Assembly: GCF_014205055.1 (NCBI RefSeq)
Contig: NZ_JACHMS010000001.1
Coordinates: forward strand, 4,650,001 to 4,714,000
Length of the DNA stretch: 64,000 bases
Reading direction: 5' to 3'
From: Streptomyces luteogriseus
GTDB taxonomy: Bacteria; Actinomycetota; Actinomycetes; Streptomycetales; Streptomycetaceae
Every line of letters begins with the position of its first letter. Positions within the stretch are counted from its first letter, which is position 1. Made by a program: the position numbers and the translations under genes. Positions 1 through 8,617 of this stretch are shown here, one piece after another. The notes beneath the pieces are model-generated. The model worked only from the letters and a program-made list of their open reading frames with translations. It was not told the origin of the DNA and made no database searches.

Positions 1-39
1 TGGGAGACGATCAGTTCGGAGCTGGTGCTCACGGACTGA
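1..39 (+). CDS. 3' end of a GntR-family paralogue (partial)
   Basis: The first 12 codons of the window read WETISSELVLTD and then stop at TGA. This closely resembles the last residues of the complete GntR regulator ending at 1302 (WETITTDLTLS). The simplest reading is that a paralogous GntR regulator lies immediately upstream of the window in the same orientation. Only the tail is visible, so the family assignment is inference from this short match. Confidence 0.5.
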   Translation, partial: WETISSELVLTD

Positions 40-75
40 CGTCTCCCACGGGTCGTTCCGGGGCGGTGCGGTGAC

Positions 76-264
76 TCATCGGGCGGGCCCCGTCATCAGC
101 AGCGCGAGCACCACGGCCCCCGCGGAGCTGACGGCCGGGCTCTTGGCCTTGACGCCTACGGTGAGAAGGATCAGGCCGACGAGGCCGGCCGGACCGTACT
201 TCCACTGGACGAGCTGTTCGAAGGCGACGACGAAGGCGGCGGAGAGGAGAGCGAGGGCGGGCAT
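76..264 (-). CDS. Small hydrophobic membrane protein, 62 aa
   Basis: A 62-residue protein starting MPALALLSAAFVV. It is mostly hydrophobic and probably forms two short membrane segments (about residues 3-14 and 24-58, broken around QWKYGPAG and VKAKSP). An upstream in-frame extension exists, but the ATG at 264 follows a purine-rich GGGGGAAC, so I chose it. It is divergent from the GntR gene at 418 across a repeat-rich intergenic region, which suggests that regulator controls it. No function is known. Confidence 0.6.
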   Translation of the reverse strand: MPALALLSAAFVVAFEQLVQWKYGPAGLVGLILLTVGVKAKSPAVSSAGAVVLALLMTGPAR

Positions 265-302
265 CGGTGTTCCCCCTTCGGACGTACGGAAGCAAAACTT
301 CC

Positions 303-405
303 GCCAACTCCGAGAAGTTGGCAACCAACTCTGATTAAGTTGTCCCCACTTGGCCCCTACTCATAAACAACTTCCAAACAACTCCCGCCAGATGGATCAG
401 AGTTG
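303..405. promoter_or_regulatory. Operator cluster between small membrane gene and GntR
   Basis: The divergent spacer holds several copies of an AACT/AGTT motif. GCCAACT and AGTTGGC form a perfect inverted repeat (303-309 and 316-322). CAACT and AGTTG form a second one (326-330 and 338-342). CAACTCTGA at 326-334 recurs inverted as TCAGAGTTG at 397-405. This is what a dimeric GntR regulator controlling both divergent genes would need. The binding is inferred. Confidence 0.45.
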
Positions 406-417
406 TAGCGTTTGGTC

Positions 418-1302
418 GTGACCCAGGAGAACGTGGCGGAGAACGTGGCAGTGAACGGCAGCAGAAGGCCCTCGCCCCAGGAGATCGCCGACATCCTGCG
501 GGAACGCATCCGCGCCGGTGAGCTCAAGCCGGGGGACCGCCTGCCCACCCAGGCCGAACTCGCGGAGGAGTTCGGCGTCGAGCGCGGCACCGTCCGCCAG
601 GCCCTGCGCGTCCTCCAGGAGGACGGCCTCCTCACCAACGTCAGCAAGGGCAGCCCACCGCGGATCGCGGCCCCGGAGCCGGTCCGGGGCGAACCCCAGC
701 CGACCATGGTGGGCCTGGCCCCACGACTGACCGAGGCCTTCTCGGCCCGGCATGTCCGCGCCGACGTCCTCTGCCACACCGCGGAGACGCTGATGGTCGC
801 CATCGGCGAGCCGCTGCGCCAGATCCACGAGGGCCGCATCCACCCCGAGTCGATCGACGTCCGCATCCTGGTCCCCTCCCGGGACATCGAGCTGGCCTTC
901 CCGGTCCCGGTCGAGGCCCACGGCGACGACAACCCGGTCCACCAGCGCTGGCTGGCCATGCGCAACGCCCAGGGGCAGGTCCTCCAGCACAACCTCAAGG
1001 CGCTGCGCTCGACGCACGGCATCGACGTGCGCGTCACGTTCCGCGCGCTGCCGTTCACCCCGCCGGTGAAGCTGTACCTCCTCAACGAGGAGGAGGCCCT
1101 GATCGGCTACTACATGCTGACCAGGCGCGCGGAGGAGTGGGGCAGCCAGACCCTCGACATGTACGACGTCCTCGGCTCCCAGTCCCTCCTCTTCTCCTTC
1201 GTGAAGCGGACGGGCCGCCGGGACGCGGCGTTCGTGAAGGAATCCCAGAAGTGGTTCAACGCCCTCTGGGAAACCATCACGACGGACCTGACACTCTCCT
1301 AG
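418..1302 (+). CDS. GntR-family transcriptional regulator, 294 aa
   Basis: The N-terminal winged helix (about residues 15-80) has the typical GntR signature: EIADILRERIRAGELKPGDRLP, then LAEEFGVERGTVRQALRVLQEDGLL. The remaining 200 residues form a ligand-binding region I cannot assign to a named effector class; it is not an obvious FCD domain. No ATG is available; GTG at 418 (no clear ribosome site, possibly leaderless) or TTG at 412 are the candidate starts. The stop overlaps the start of the HAD gene (TAGTG), so the two are translationally coupled. A paralogue tail lies at 1-39. Confidence 0.8.
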   Translation: MTQENVAENVAVNGSRRPSPQEIADILRERIRAGELKPGDRLPTQAELAEEFGVERGTVRQALRVLQEDGLLTNVSKGSPPRIAAPEPVRGEPQPTMVGLAPRLTEAFSARHVRADVLCHTAETLMVAIGEPLRQIHEGRIHPESIDVRILVPSRDIELAFPVPVEAHGDDNPVHQRWLAMRNAQGQVLQHNLKALRSTHGIDVRVTFRALPFTPPVKLYLLNEEEALIGYYMLTRRAEEWGSQTLDMYDVLGSQSLLFSFVKRTGRRDAAFVKESQKWFNALWETITTDLTLS

Positions 1303-2045
1303 TGACTCCTGATACGAAGCAGACTGGTGCGGCGCACATCGCGGCCGAGAACGATCCGAACCGACTCCGCCATCTGATCAGACGTGCCCGTGTCGTGCTG
1401 TGGGACTTCGACGGGCCCATCTGCCGCCTGTTCGCAGGGCACTCGGCGGAGCGGGTGTCGGGCGACCTGGTGTCCTGGCTGGAGGGCCGCGGTCTGCACG
1501 GACTGCTCACGGAGACCGAGCGCGAGTCCCTCGACCCCCAGGTGGTCCTGCGCGCCGTGGACCGCCGGCATCCCGGCAGCGACCTCGTCGCCGAGCTGGA
1601 GGAACGTCTCACCCAGGAGGAACTGCGGGCCGCGTCCTCGGCGATGCCGACCCCGTACGCCGATCCGCTGATCCGCACCTGGACGGCGGTGGGGTCCCGC
1701 CTCGCGATCACCACGAACAACGCGCCGCGGGTGGTGCGCACGTACCTCGCGGGACGCGGCCTCGCCGACTGCTTCGCCCCCCACATCTACGGCCGCACCC
1801 AGGAGCTCCACCACCTGAAACCCGACCCGCACTGCCTGAACCGGGCACTGCGGGCGATGGGCACCGCGCCGGGCGAGGCGTTGATGATCGGCGACGCCCC
1901 CACGGACCACAAGGCGGCCGAGCGGGCCGGAGTGCCCTTCCTGGGCTACGCGCGCAACGACAGGAAGGCGAAGCTCCTGCTGGAGTCCGGGGCGGAGACG
2001 GTCGTGGGGTCCCTGGAGACGCTGCTGCGACTGCTGCGCGGGTGA
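1302..2045 (+). CDS. HAD-family hydrolase (phosphoglycolate phosphatase-like), 247 aa
   Basis: HAD phosphatase motifs are in order: motif I WDFDGP (Asp35 nucleophile, Asp37), the TTNN threonine of motif II, the motif III lysine in HHLKPDP, and motif IV MIGDAPTDHKAA. An alpha-helical cap sits between motifs I and II. It would hydrolyse a phosphomonoester in the cytoplasm; the substrate is unknown. GTG at 1302 shares a base with the GntR stop, indicating an operon, so the regulator may sense a related metabolite. Confidence 0.85.
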   Translation: MTPDTKQTGAAHIAAENDPNRLRHLIRRARVVLWDFDGPICRLFAGHSAERVSGDLVSWLEGRGLHGLLTETERESLDPQVVLRAVDRRHPGSDLVAELEERLTQEELRAASSAMPTPYADPLIRTWTAVGSRLAITTNNAPRVVRTYLAGRGLADCFAPHIYGRTQELHHLKPDPHCLNRALRAMGTAPGEALMIGDAPTDHKAAERAGVPFLGYARNDRKAKLLLESGAETVVGSLETLLRLLRG

Positions 2046-2217
2046 GCGAAGAACGGCCCCGCGCCGACGGGGGACCGTCGTCCGGGTGTGCGTCGGTCAC
2101 CCCTGGGAGGGGACCCGTTCCCGGATGGCCGGGTTTTCCTCCGGCGACCGAGTGCGGTGGAGTAACGTGCGTCTCCCCCTACACCATCGGCACCACCGGA
2201 ACAGGCTGAACCAGCGA

Positions 2218-3327
2218 ATGACACCCCCCTTGGTCTCCGGTGCTCGAGAGCGAGCAGAGGAGATGAGCGGCGACCCGAATCTGGTCAAGGGGCCGCTCAA
2301 GGGGTATCACCACGAGACGTACGTCCTCGCACTGCCGGGCCGGACGGGAGCCGTCAAGGTACGGGAGCCGCGGGCCGAGATCCTGTGGTTCGACCGGAGG
2401 TGCTTCAGGTCGGAGGAGGAGCTGCTCAAGGCTCTCCAGGCGCACCTCAGCCGCGTCCCGCAGATCGTCGATGTCGGCGGCATGGCGCTGCAGGGCTTCA
2501 TCGAGGGGCGGACGCTCGGCGGGCATCGCCGGCCGGGGCGGCGCGTCTCGGACGCCACGTTCGGTCAGATCGTCGACGTCTTCCGCGAGATGGTGCGGGT
2601 CACGCCGGACATGCTCAGCGTGGAGCGGCGCTGCGAGGACCGGGACCGCGCCGAGGACGGTGACAGCGACGGCTTCCTGGAGCGCCTGATCGTCTTCGTC
2701 GAGGAGCAGGTCTACGAGAAGAACCACGGGACCTTCGCAGGGCTCTTCCACGCGCTCGGCATCTCGGAGGAATCGTTCACCCTGCTCAGGAAGCACGTGC
2801 TGGGGCTTCAGGAGCGCCGCTTCTGCCTTCTGCACGCGGACCTGCACCGGGAGAACTTCGTCCTCGACCACCAACAGCGGCTCTGGGTCATCGACTGGGA
2901 GCTGGCGATGCTGGGGGACCCGCTCTACGACCTGGCCACCCATCTGTACCTGATGCGCTATCCGGCCGATCAGGAGAACCGCATGGTGCGCGAGTGGTGC
3001 CGGGTCGTCGAGGGGATCCGGCCCGGTGGCTCGTCCGGCTGGGAACGGGACCTGCCGATGATCCTCGACTTCAAGAGGGCGCAGTCGGTCTTCACCGACG
3101 TCATCCGGGTGGCGCTGTCCCTGCGTGAGGAGTGGGGCTTCAACTGGATGGCCGTTCCCGTCGCCGCGGGCCGGCTGCAGAAGATCCTGGCTGCCGCCGC
3201 TCGGCCGCTCGGCCTGGCGCAGGTACCGAGCCGGCCCCAGATCATGGCCGCGCTCGTCCGCTGGCACGGGGAACGCGAGGCGTCGCGTGACGAACGGCCC
3301 ATGCCCACCGCGTCGGACGTCTACTGA
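2218..3327 (+). CDS. Aminoglycoside/choline phosphotransferase-family kinase, 369 aa
   Basis: Shows the APH kinase core: the catalytic-loop motif HADLHRENFVLD (about residues 207-218) and the Mg-binding segment VIDWELAMLGDPLYDLATHLYL (split here: VIDWELAMLGD then PLYDLATH), about 15 residues later. It should transfer phosphate from ATP to a small hydroxylated substrate. Nothing indicates that it is a resistance enzyme rather than a metabolic kinase. ATG at 2218 gives the longest plausible protein; ATG at 2263 directly after AGAGGAG is an alternative. Confidence 0.75.
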   Translation: MTPPLVSGARERAEEMSGDPNLVKGPLKGYHHETYVLALPGRTGAVKVREPRAEILWFDRRCFRSEEELLKALQAHLSRVPQIVDVGGMALQGFIEGRTLGGHRRPGRRVSDATFGQIVDVFREMVRVTPDMLSVERRCEDRDRAEDGDSDGFLERLIVFVEEQVYEKNHGTFAGLFHALGISEESFTLLRKHVLGLQERRFCLLHADLHRENFVLDHQQRLWVIDWELAMLGDPLYDLATHLYLMRYPADQENRMVREWCRVVEGIRPGGSSGWERDLPMILDFKRAQSVFTDVIRVALSLREEWGFNWMAVPVAAGRLQKILAAAARPLGLAQVPSRPQIMAALVRWHGEREASRDERPMPTASDVY

Positions 3328-3427
3328 CCCGGGGCCGCCGCGGCAGCCCGTTCGCCCCGGCCTGCCGCCCCGCTCCTCGCCCCGTACCGCGCCCCGGTCC
3401 GGCCCCGCGCCTGCGTAGGCTCCCCCC

Positions 3428-4051
3428 ATGAGCGACCCCGGCCTGCGTGAGCGCAAGAAGCAGCGGATGTACGAGACCGTGTCGGACGTCGCCGTGCGGC
3501 TCTTCATGGAGAAGGGGTTCGACGCGGTGTCCGTCGCGGAGGTGGCGGCGGCGGCCGAGATCTCGAAGCCGACGTTGTTCCGGTACTTCCCGGCCAAGGA
3601 GGATCTGGTGCTGCACCGGATCGCCGATCACGAGGGGGAGGCCGCCCGGGTGGTGGCGGGGGCCGAGGGGGCGCCCGTGGAGGCGTTGCGGCGGCATTTC
3701 CTGGAGGGGCTGGAGCGGGGGGACCCCGTGACCGGGCTGAACGACCATCCCGACGTGCTCGCCTTTCACGCGCTGCTCTACGGCACGCCCTCCCTGGTCG
3801 CCCGGGCGCACACGCACCAGGAGCGGTCGGAGGCCGCGCTCGCCGAGGTGCTCGGGGGTGATCTGGACGCGCGGTTGGCGGCCGGGCAGATCATGGCCGT
3901 GCTGCGGGTGCTGGCGCTGGAGAACTGGCGGCGGATCGCGGCGGGTGAGCGGGTGGCGGACGTACGGCCGGACGCGGTCGCGGCGGCGCAGCGGGCGTTC
4001 GGGTGGCTCGCGGCCGGGCTGCCGCCGCACCCACGGGGTGAGTCTCGGTAA
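3428..4051 (+). CDS. TetR-family transcriptional regulator, 207 aa
   Basis: The N-terminal TetR helix-turn-helix is clear: RLFMEKGFDAVSVAEVAAAAEISKPTLFRYFPAKEDLV (read as two halves), about residues 20-58. The C-terminal half is helical with no recognised ligand class. The HelR-like gene starts 40 bp downstream in the same direction. The AT-rich stretch around 4049-4061 overlaps this gene's stop codon and probably contains the next gene's promoter. Confidence 0.85.
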   Translation: MSDPGLRERKKQRMYETVSDVAVRLFMEKGFDAVSVAEVAAAAEISKPTLFRYFPAKEDLVLHRIADHEGEAARVVAGAEGAPVEALRRHFLEGLERGDPVTGLNDHPDVLAFHALLYGTPSLVARAHTHQERSEAALAEVLGGDLDARLAAGQIMAVLRVLALENWRRIAAGERVADVRPDAVAAAQRAFGWLAAGLPPHPRGESR

Positions 4052-4091
4052 ATTATTTAACTCGGTTACGTTTTCGCGTACGCTCGGTGGA

Positions 4092-6110
4092 ATGACCTCG
4101 ACCGAGCCTGCCCTCCAGTACGTCCTCGACCGGGAACGCGCCCACCACGAGCGCTGCCGGACCGCCCTCGCCGCGATGGTCGAGGGCGCCGGTGAACAGG
4201 TCGTCATCGGGGAGGACGTGTCCGCGTCCGGGGCCGATGCCGAAGTCCTCGGCTACCAGCTGCGCAGCCGGGCGAAGGCGCTGCGGGAGCTGCCCGAGGG
4301 GCCGTTGTTCTTCGGGGCGCTGGAGGGCGGGGACGGCACGCTGCACATCGGGCGGCTGCGGATCTCCGAGCACCCGGCCGAACCGCCCCTGGTCGTCGAC
4401 TGGCGTGCACCCGTCTCACGCGCCTTCTACCAGGCGTCGGCCCGGGACCCGCAGGGCGTGGCGGTGCGCAGGCGGTTCGGGTGGGCGCCCGGCAGCCGGG
4501 GCGACTCCGGGGACCTCACCGGCCTGGAGGACGAGCGCCTGGAGCAGGGCGAGTCGCGCGACAGCGAGATCGTCGCCCGGGAGCTCGAGCGGCCCCGGGT
4601 CGGGCCCATGCGGGACATCGCCGCGACGATCCAGCCCGAGCAGGACGACCTCGTCCGGGGGGATCTGGCGCTGTCGGTGTGCGTGCAGGGAGCGCCGGGC
4701 ACCGGCAAGACCGCAGTCGGCCTGCACAGGGCCGCCTATCTGCTCTACACGCACCCGCAGCGCATCCGCCGCGGCGGCCTGCTGATCCTCGGGCCCAACC
4801 GCACCTTCCTGTCGTACATCGCCGAGGTGCTGCCGGCCCTCGGCGAGACCGGCGTGCGGCAGTCGACCCTGGCGGAGGAGATCGCGCGCTGCGAGGTCCG
4901 GGGCGTCGACGACGCGCGGGCCGCCGTCGTGAAGCACGACGCCCGGATGGCCGAGGTACTGCGGCGGGCGCTGTACGCGAGGGTGCGCGCCGGGGGGAAC
5001 GGCGCGGAGATCGCCCTGCCCGACGGGGCCTACCGGTGGCGGGTGCCGGCGGGGGAACTCGCCCGGATCGTGGCCGAGGTGCGGGAGGAGGAACCGCCCT
5101 ACGGGGTCGGGCGGGAGCGGGTGCGGGCGCGGATCGTGCGGTGCCTGCGCGAACAGGTCGAGCGGCGGGCCGGGCCGCCGCCGAACGCCTGGGTGCGGCG
5201 GGTCGAGCGGGCGCGGCCGGTGTCGGCGTACGTCGATGCCGTGTGGCCGCGGGTGCGGCCCGAGGAGGTCGTGGCCGAACTGCTGGGCGGCGAGGAGGCG
5301 TTGGCCTCGGCCGCCGAGGGGCTGCTCGACGCCGGTGAGCAGCGGGCGCTGCGGTGGAAACGGCCGCCGCGGTCGTGGAAGTCGGCGCGCTGGTCGGCCG
5401 CCGATCTGGTGCTGCTCGACGAGGTGGCCGGGCTGATCGGGCATCCGGAGGGGTATGGGCACGTCGTCGTCGACGAGGCGCAGGACCTGTCCCCGATGGA
5501 GTGCCGGGCCATCGCCCGCCGGGCCCGCTTCGGTTCGCTGACGGTGCTGGGCGATCTGGCGCAGGGGACGACGCCGTGGGCGGCCCGGTCCTGGCGCACG
5601 GTCCTCGCGCACCTGGGGAAACCGGACGCGGTCGAGGTCGCCCTCACCACCGGCTTCCGGGTGCCGCAGGCCGTCGTCGGGCTCGCCAACCGGCTGCTGG
5701 AGCACCTCGACGTGGACGTGCCGGCGGCCCGTTCGCTACGCGGGGACGGGGAGTTGCGGATGCGGGAGACCACCGTCGACGGCGTGCCCGGGGCGGTCGT
5801 CGCGGCCGTACGGGACGCGCTGGGGCGGGAGGGCTCGGTCGGGGTCGTCGCGGCGGACGCGGACGTCCCCCGGGTGCGGGCCGCACTGGACGCGGCCGGC
5901 ATCGCGGCGGCGGGCCCGGACGAACTCGGCGCGCGGGTCGCCCTGGTGCCGGCGAGCGTGGTCAAGGGCCTGGAGTACGACCATGTCGTGGCCGTCGAGC
6001 CAACCGCGATCGCCGAGGCGGAGGAACGGGGCCTGCACCGGCTGTACGTGGTGCTGACCCGGGCGGTGTCGCGGCTGGAGGTGGTGCGGGGTAGGGAACT
6101 GCCGTTCTAG
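4092..6110 (+). CDS. helR: HelD/HelR-like RNA polymerase-associated UvrD-type ATPase, 672 aa
   Basis: A superfamily 1 ATPase: Walker A GAPGTGKTAVGLHRA near residues 198-212, Walker B VVVDEAQDLSPMECRA near 458-473, and C-terminal motifs VKGLEYDHVV and RLYVVLTRA. The N-terminal 130 residues carry the DWRAPVSRAFYQA segment typical of actinobacterial HelD proteins. This family binds RNA polymerase, removes stalled enzyme and, in HelR of S. venezuelae, displaces rifamycins. ATG at 4092 was chosen because upstream in-frame codons lie inside the TetR gene. I see no rifamycin-associated element upstream, so rifamycin inducibility is doubtful. The symbol is by family resemblance only. Confidence 0.75.
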   Translation: MTSTEPALQYVLDRERAHHERCRTALAAMVEGAGEQVVIGEDVSASGADAEVLGYQLRSRAKALRELPEGPLFFGALEGGDGTLHIGRLRISEHPAEPPLVVDWRAPVSRAFYQASARDPQGVAVRRRFGWAPGSRGDSGDLTGLEDERLEQGESRDSEIVARELERPRVGPMRDIAATIQPEQDDLVRGDLALSVCVQGAPGTGKTAVGLHRAAYLLYTHPQRIRRGGLLILGPNRTFLSYIAEVLPALGETGVRQSTLAEEIARCEVRGVDDARAAVVKHDARMAEVLRRALYARVRAGGNGAEIALPDGAYRWRVPAGELARIVAEVREEEPPYGVGRERVRARIVRCLREQVERRAGPPPNAWVRRVERARPVSAYVDAVWPRVRPEEVVAELLGGEEALASAAEGLLDAGEQRALRWKRPPRSWKSARWSAADLVLLDEVAGLIGHPEGYGHVVVDEAQDLSPMECRAIARRARFGSLTVLGDLAQGTTPWAARSWRTVLAHLGKPDAVEVALTTGFRVPQAVVGLANRLLEHLDVDVPAARSLRGDGELRMRETTVDGVPGAVVAAVRDALGREGSVGVVAADADVPRVRAALDAAGIAAAGPDELGARVALVPASVVKGLEYDHVVAVEPTAIAEAEERGLHRLYVVLTRAVSRLEVVRGRELPF

Positions 6111-6141
6111 GCACCCTTTTCGGCGGCTAGGGTCCCATGTC

Positions 6142-6765
6142 ATGGCTGACGTCGACGCGTTCACGGACATACCCACGACCACGCTGGCCGATCTGCTGGG
6201 CCGCGAGCAGGTCATGGACATCGGGATCCGGCCGCTGTGGGAGCCGGTGCCCCGGGTGGCCGGACCGGCCTTCACCGTACGGTGCCCGCCCGGCGACAAC
6301 CTGATGCTGCACGCCGCGATCCACCGGGCCGGCCCCGGCTCGGTCGTCGTCGTGGAGTCGGGCGACCTGGACTACGCCCTGGCCGGCGGCAACGTCTGCG
6401 CCGTCGCACGGCGCCGGGGCATCACCGCGTTCGTCGCCGACGGGCTGATCCGCGACCTCGCCGAGGTCCGGGACATGCGCTTCCCGGTGTTCGCACGCGG
6501 CGTCATCCCCATCCCGGGCACCAAGTCGGCCGCCCGGCCGCTGAACGAGCGGGTGCGCTGCGGCGGGGTCGCGGTCGACGCGGGCGACACGGTCGTCGCA
6601 GACGAGGAGGGCGTCGTGGTCGTCCCCGGGGCCCGCCGCGAGGAGGTGCTGGCGACGGCCAGGGCCAAGCTGGCGAAGGAGGCCGCGCAGTCCCTGGACG
6701 ACTGGGAGTCGGCCCACCGCACCCGCATCGCCACGATCCTCGCGGACCAGGGTTTCGTGGACTGA
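6142..6765 (+). CDS. RraA-like / HMG aldolase-family protein, 207 aa
   Basis: The full length matches the RraA-like fold: TTTLADLLG near the N-terminus, GPAFTVRCPPGDNLMLH, the GGNVCAVARRRGITAFVADG core (a glycine-rich loop followed by Asp) and IRDLAEVRDM. Proteins of this family are either regulators of RNase E activity or divalent-metal 4-hydroxy-4-methyl-2-oxoglutarate aldolases. The retained G-x-RD type loop favours an aldolase/decarboxylase. It lies 31 bp after the HelR-like gene in the same direction, but a functional link is not evident. Confidence 0.75.
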   Translation: MADVDAFTDIPTTTLADLLGREQVMDIGIRPLWEPVPRVAGPAFTVRCPPGDNLMLHAAIHRAGPGSVVVVESGDLDYALAGGNVCAVARRRGITAFVADGLIRDLAEVRDMRFPVFARGVIPIPGTKSAARPLNERVRCGGVAVDAGDTVVADEEGVVVVPGARREEVLATARAKLAKEAAQSLDDWESAHRTRIATILADQGFVD

Positions 6766-6790
6766 CCGACCGGTCTCGGCAGGCCGGCCG

Positions 6791-7969
6791 CTACGCCGCG
6801 GCGAAAGGCCCTCCGTTCGCGAAGGCCAGTTCGTGGAAGCGGTCGCCGATGTGGCGGTGGGTGGCCGCGTCCGGGTGGATGTGGTCGGGCAGGGGGAGGG
6901 CGGCGGCGTCCTTCGCGCCGTAGAGGTCGAGGCCGTCGAGGTAGTGGAGGTTCGGGTCGTCGGCGGCGCGCTGTTCGACGATGCGGGCCAGTTCCTCGCG
7001 GATGACGGTGAGCGTGAGCTTGCCGGCGGCCGTCTGCGCCGGGTCCCCCATGGCTGCGAAGACCATGCGGCCCTTGCTCATCTCTTCCCGGTCGGGTGCG
7101 GTGGGGCCGGGCGTGTCCTCGTGGATGGCGCAGTGGATGGGGGAGACGAGCAGCAGCGGGGTGTCCGGGTGCCCGTCGCGGATCGTGTCGAGGAAGCCGT
7201 GCACGGCGGGCCCGAAGGTGCGCAGGTGCATCGCGTCCTGGTTGACGAGGTTGATGCCCGTCTTGACGCTGATCAGGTCGGCCGGGGTGTCCCGCATGGC
7301 GCGCGCGGTGAACGGGTCGAGCATCGCGCTGCCGCCGAAGCCGAGGTTGACCAGCTCCACACCGCCCCGCAGCGCGGCGATCGCGGGCCAGATCGCGGTG
7401 GGGCTCGCGGCGTCCGAGCCGTGGCTGATCGAGCTGCCGTGGTGCAGCCACACCCTGCGGCCCCGGTCCGGCACGGGCGTGACGGGGGCGTTTGCGCGCA
7501 GGGCGACCAGCTCGGTGGTCTCGTTGTGCGGGAGCCAGATCTCGACGTCCTTGTCCCGCGCGGGCAGGCCCGTGAAACGGACCGTGCCGACCGGGCCGGG
7601 CGTGACCTCGCCCGCCCAGGTGGCGAGGTCGACGGTGAGGACGTTGCCGTCGGTCCCGGCCGCCTGGCCGGCCTGGCGGCCGTCGACGAGCAGGTCGTAC
7701 AGCCCGTCCGGGCGCGGCGGGAAGCCGGCGTAGTCGCGCTTGGTGCGCAGCGTGTCCAGCTCGACGGCGGTCGCGGCGGTACGGAACGCCAGACGTACGC
7801 CCGAGGGCTGGGCCTCGGCCATCGCCAGCTGCGGGCTGGTGTTCTGCGCGCGGGCCCGGGCGGGCAGCCGGTGGGGGAGCAGGCCGTGCTCGGTGCGCTC
7901 CACGTCGAGGGCGCCGCGCAGCAGGTCCGCCGTGACGGGCGTGGTGATCCAGTCGTGCTCGGTGTGCAT
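6791..7969 (-). CDS. SGNH/GDSL-type esterase, 392 aa
   Basis: The C-terminal 210 residues form an SGNH hydrolase: block I contains the nucleophile serine in HHGSSISHG (about residues 174-182), LVNLGFGGSAM supplies the Gly block, and DHIHPD near residue 370 supplies the Asp-x-x-His pair. The N-terminal 170 residues are beta-rich and resemble the jelly-roll module of the two-domain carbohydrate esterases. No signal peptide is seen, so it is probably intracellular. It lies 5 bp downstream of a TetR gene and is likely co-transcribed with and repressed by it. Confidence 0.75.
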   Translation of the reverse strand: MHTEHDWITTPVTADLLRGALDVERTEHGLLPHRLPARARAQNTSPQLAMAEAQPSGVRLAFRTAATAVELDTLRTKRDYAGFPPRPDGLYDLLVDGRQAGQAAGTDGNVLTVDLATWAGEVTPGPVGTVRFTGLPARDKDVEIWLPHNETTELVALRANAPVTPVPDRGRRVWLHHGSSISHGSDAASPTAIWPAIAALRGGVELVNLGFGGSAMLDPFTARAMRDTPADLISVKTGINLVNQDAMHLRTFGPAVHGFLDTIRDGHPDTPLLLVSPIHCAIHEDTPGPTAPDREEMSKGRMVFAAMGDPAQTAAGKLTLTVIREELARIVEQRAADDPNLHYLDGLDLYGAKDAAALPLPDHIHPDAATHRHIGDRFHELAFANGGPFAAA

Positions 7970-7974
7970 GGGTG

Positions 7975-8562
7975 TCAGCCTCGGGGATCGGTAGGGGCCG
8001 CGGGCCAGTTCCGCAGCAGCGTGTCGAGGGCGTCGAGGATCCGGGCCCAGGTCTCCTCGGTGTCCGGCGCGCTGTGGCTGAAACCGCCGCCGAGCTCCAG
8101 GCTGACGTAGCCGTGGAAGACGCTGCCGAGCAGCCGGACCGCGTGGGTCTGGTCCGGTTCCGTCAGGTCGTAGCCGCGTAGCAGTGCCCGGGTCATCTGC
8201 GCGTGCCGGACACCGGCGCTCGCGGCCGCCGTCTGCGGGTCGAGCCGCAGCTGGGCCGCGGCGTAGCGGCCGGGGTGTTCCCGGGCGTAGTCGCGGTACA
8301 CGTTCGCCAGGGCGGCCAGGGCGTCCTTGCCGGCCCGTCCGGCCAGGGCCTCGGCGGCCCGGTCGGCGAGTTCCGCGAGGGCGAGCAGGGCGATCCTCGT
8401 CTTCAGGTCGTGGGAGTTCCGCACGTGCGAGTACAGGCTCGCGACCTTGACGTCGAACCGCCGGGCGAGCGCCGAGACGGTGACCTGCTCGAAGCCGACC
8501 TCGTCGGCGAGCTCGGCGCCGGCCTCGGTCAGACGCTCCGGCGTCAGTCCTACGCGTGCCAT
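7975..8562 (-). CDS. TetR-family regulator with WHG-type C-terminal domain, 195 aa
   Basis: The helix-turn-helix is at about residues 22-55 (VTVSALARRFDVKVASLYSHV). The C-terminal portion with LGSVFHGYVSLELGGGF matches the TetR_C/WHG-type ligand domain. It is followed after 5 bp by the SGNH esterase gene. A perfect palindrome at 8599-8617 sits just upstream of its start, giving a simple picture of an autorepressor controlling the esterase. Confidence 0.85.
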   Translation of the reverse strand: MARVGLTPERLTEAGAELADEVGFEQVTVSALARRFDVKVASLYSHVRNSHDLKTRIALLALAELADRAAEALAGRAGKDALAALANVYRDYAREHPGRYAAAQLRLDPQTAAASAGVRHAQMTRALLRGYDLTEPDQTHAVRLLGSVFHGYVSLELGGGFSHSAPDTEETWARILDALDTLLRNWPAAPTDPRG

Positions 8563-8598
8563 GAGGGTTCTCCCTTCTACCTGAAGAGAGTGTGCCCG

Positions 8599-8617
8599 TG
8601 CCTAAACCTTTTAGGCA
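8599..8617. promoter_or_regulatory. Palindromic operator upstream of TetR-SGNH pair
   Basis: TGCCTAAA (8599-8606), spacer CCT and TTTAGGCA (8610-8617) form a perfect 8-bp inverted repeat. It lies 37 bp upstream of the TetR start codon at 8562 and overlaps the stop codon of the preceding DUF2269 gene. Its size and symmetry fit a TetR operator. The binding protein is inferred from position. Confidence 0.6.

Noticed and set aside
2218-3327. Aminoglycoside resistance gene
   Set aside because: The kinase core is shared with many metabolic kinases and there is no resistance context.
4052-4091. Rifamycin-associated element before the HelR-like gene
   Set aside because: The short AT-rich spacer lacks the GC-rich inverted repeat of that element.
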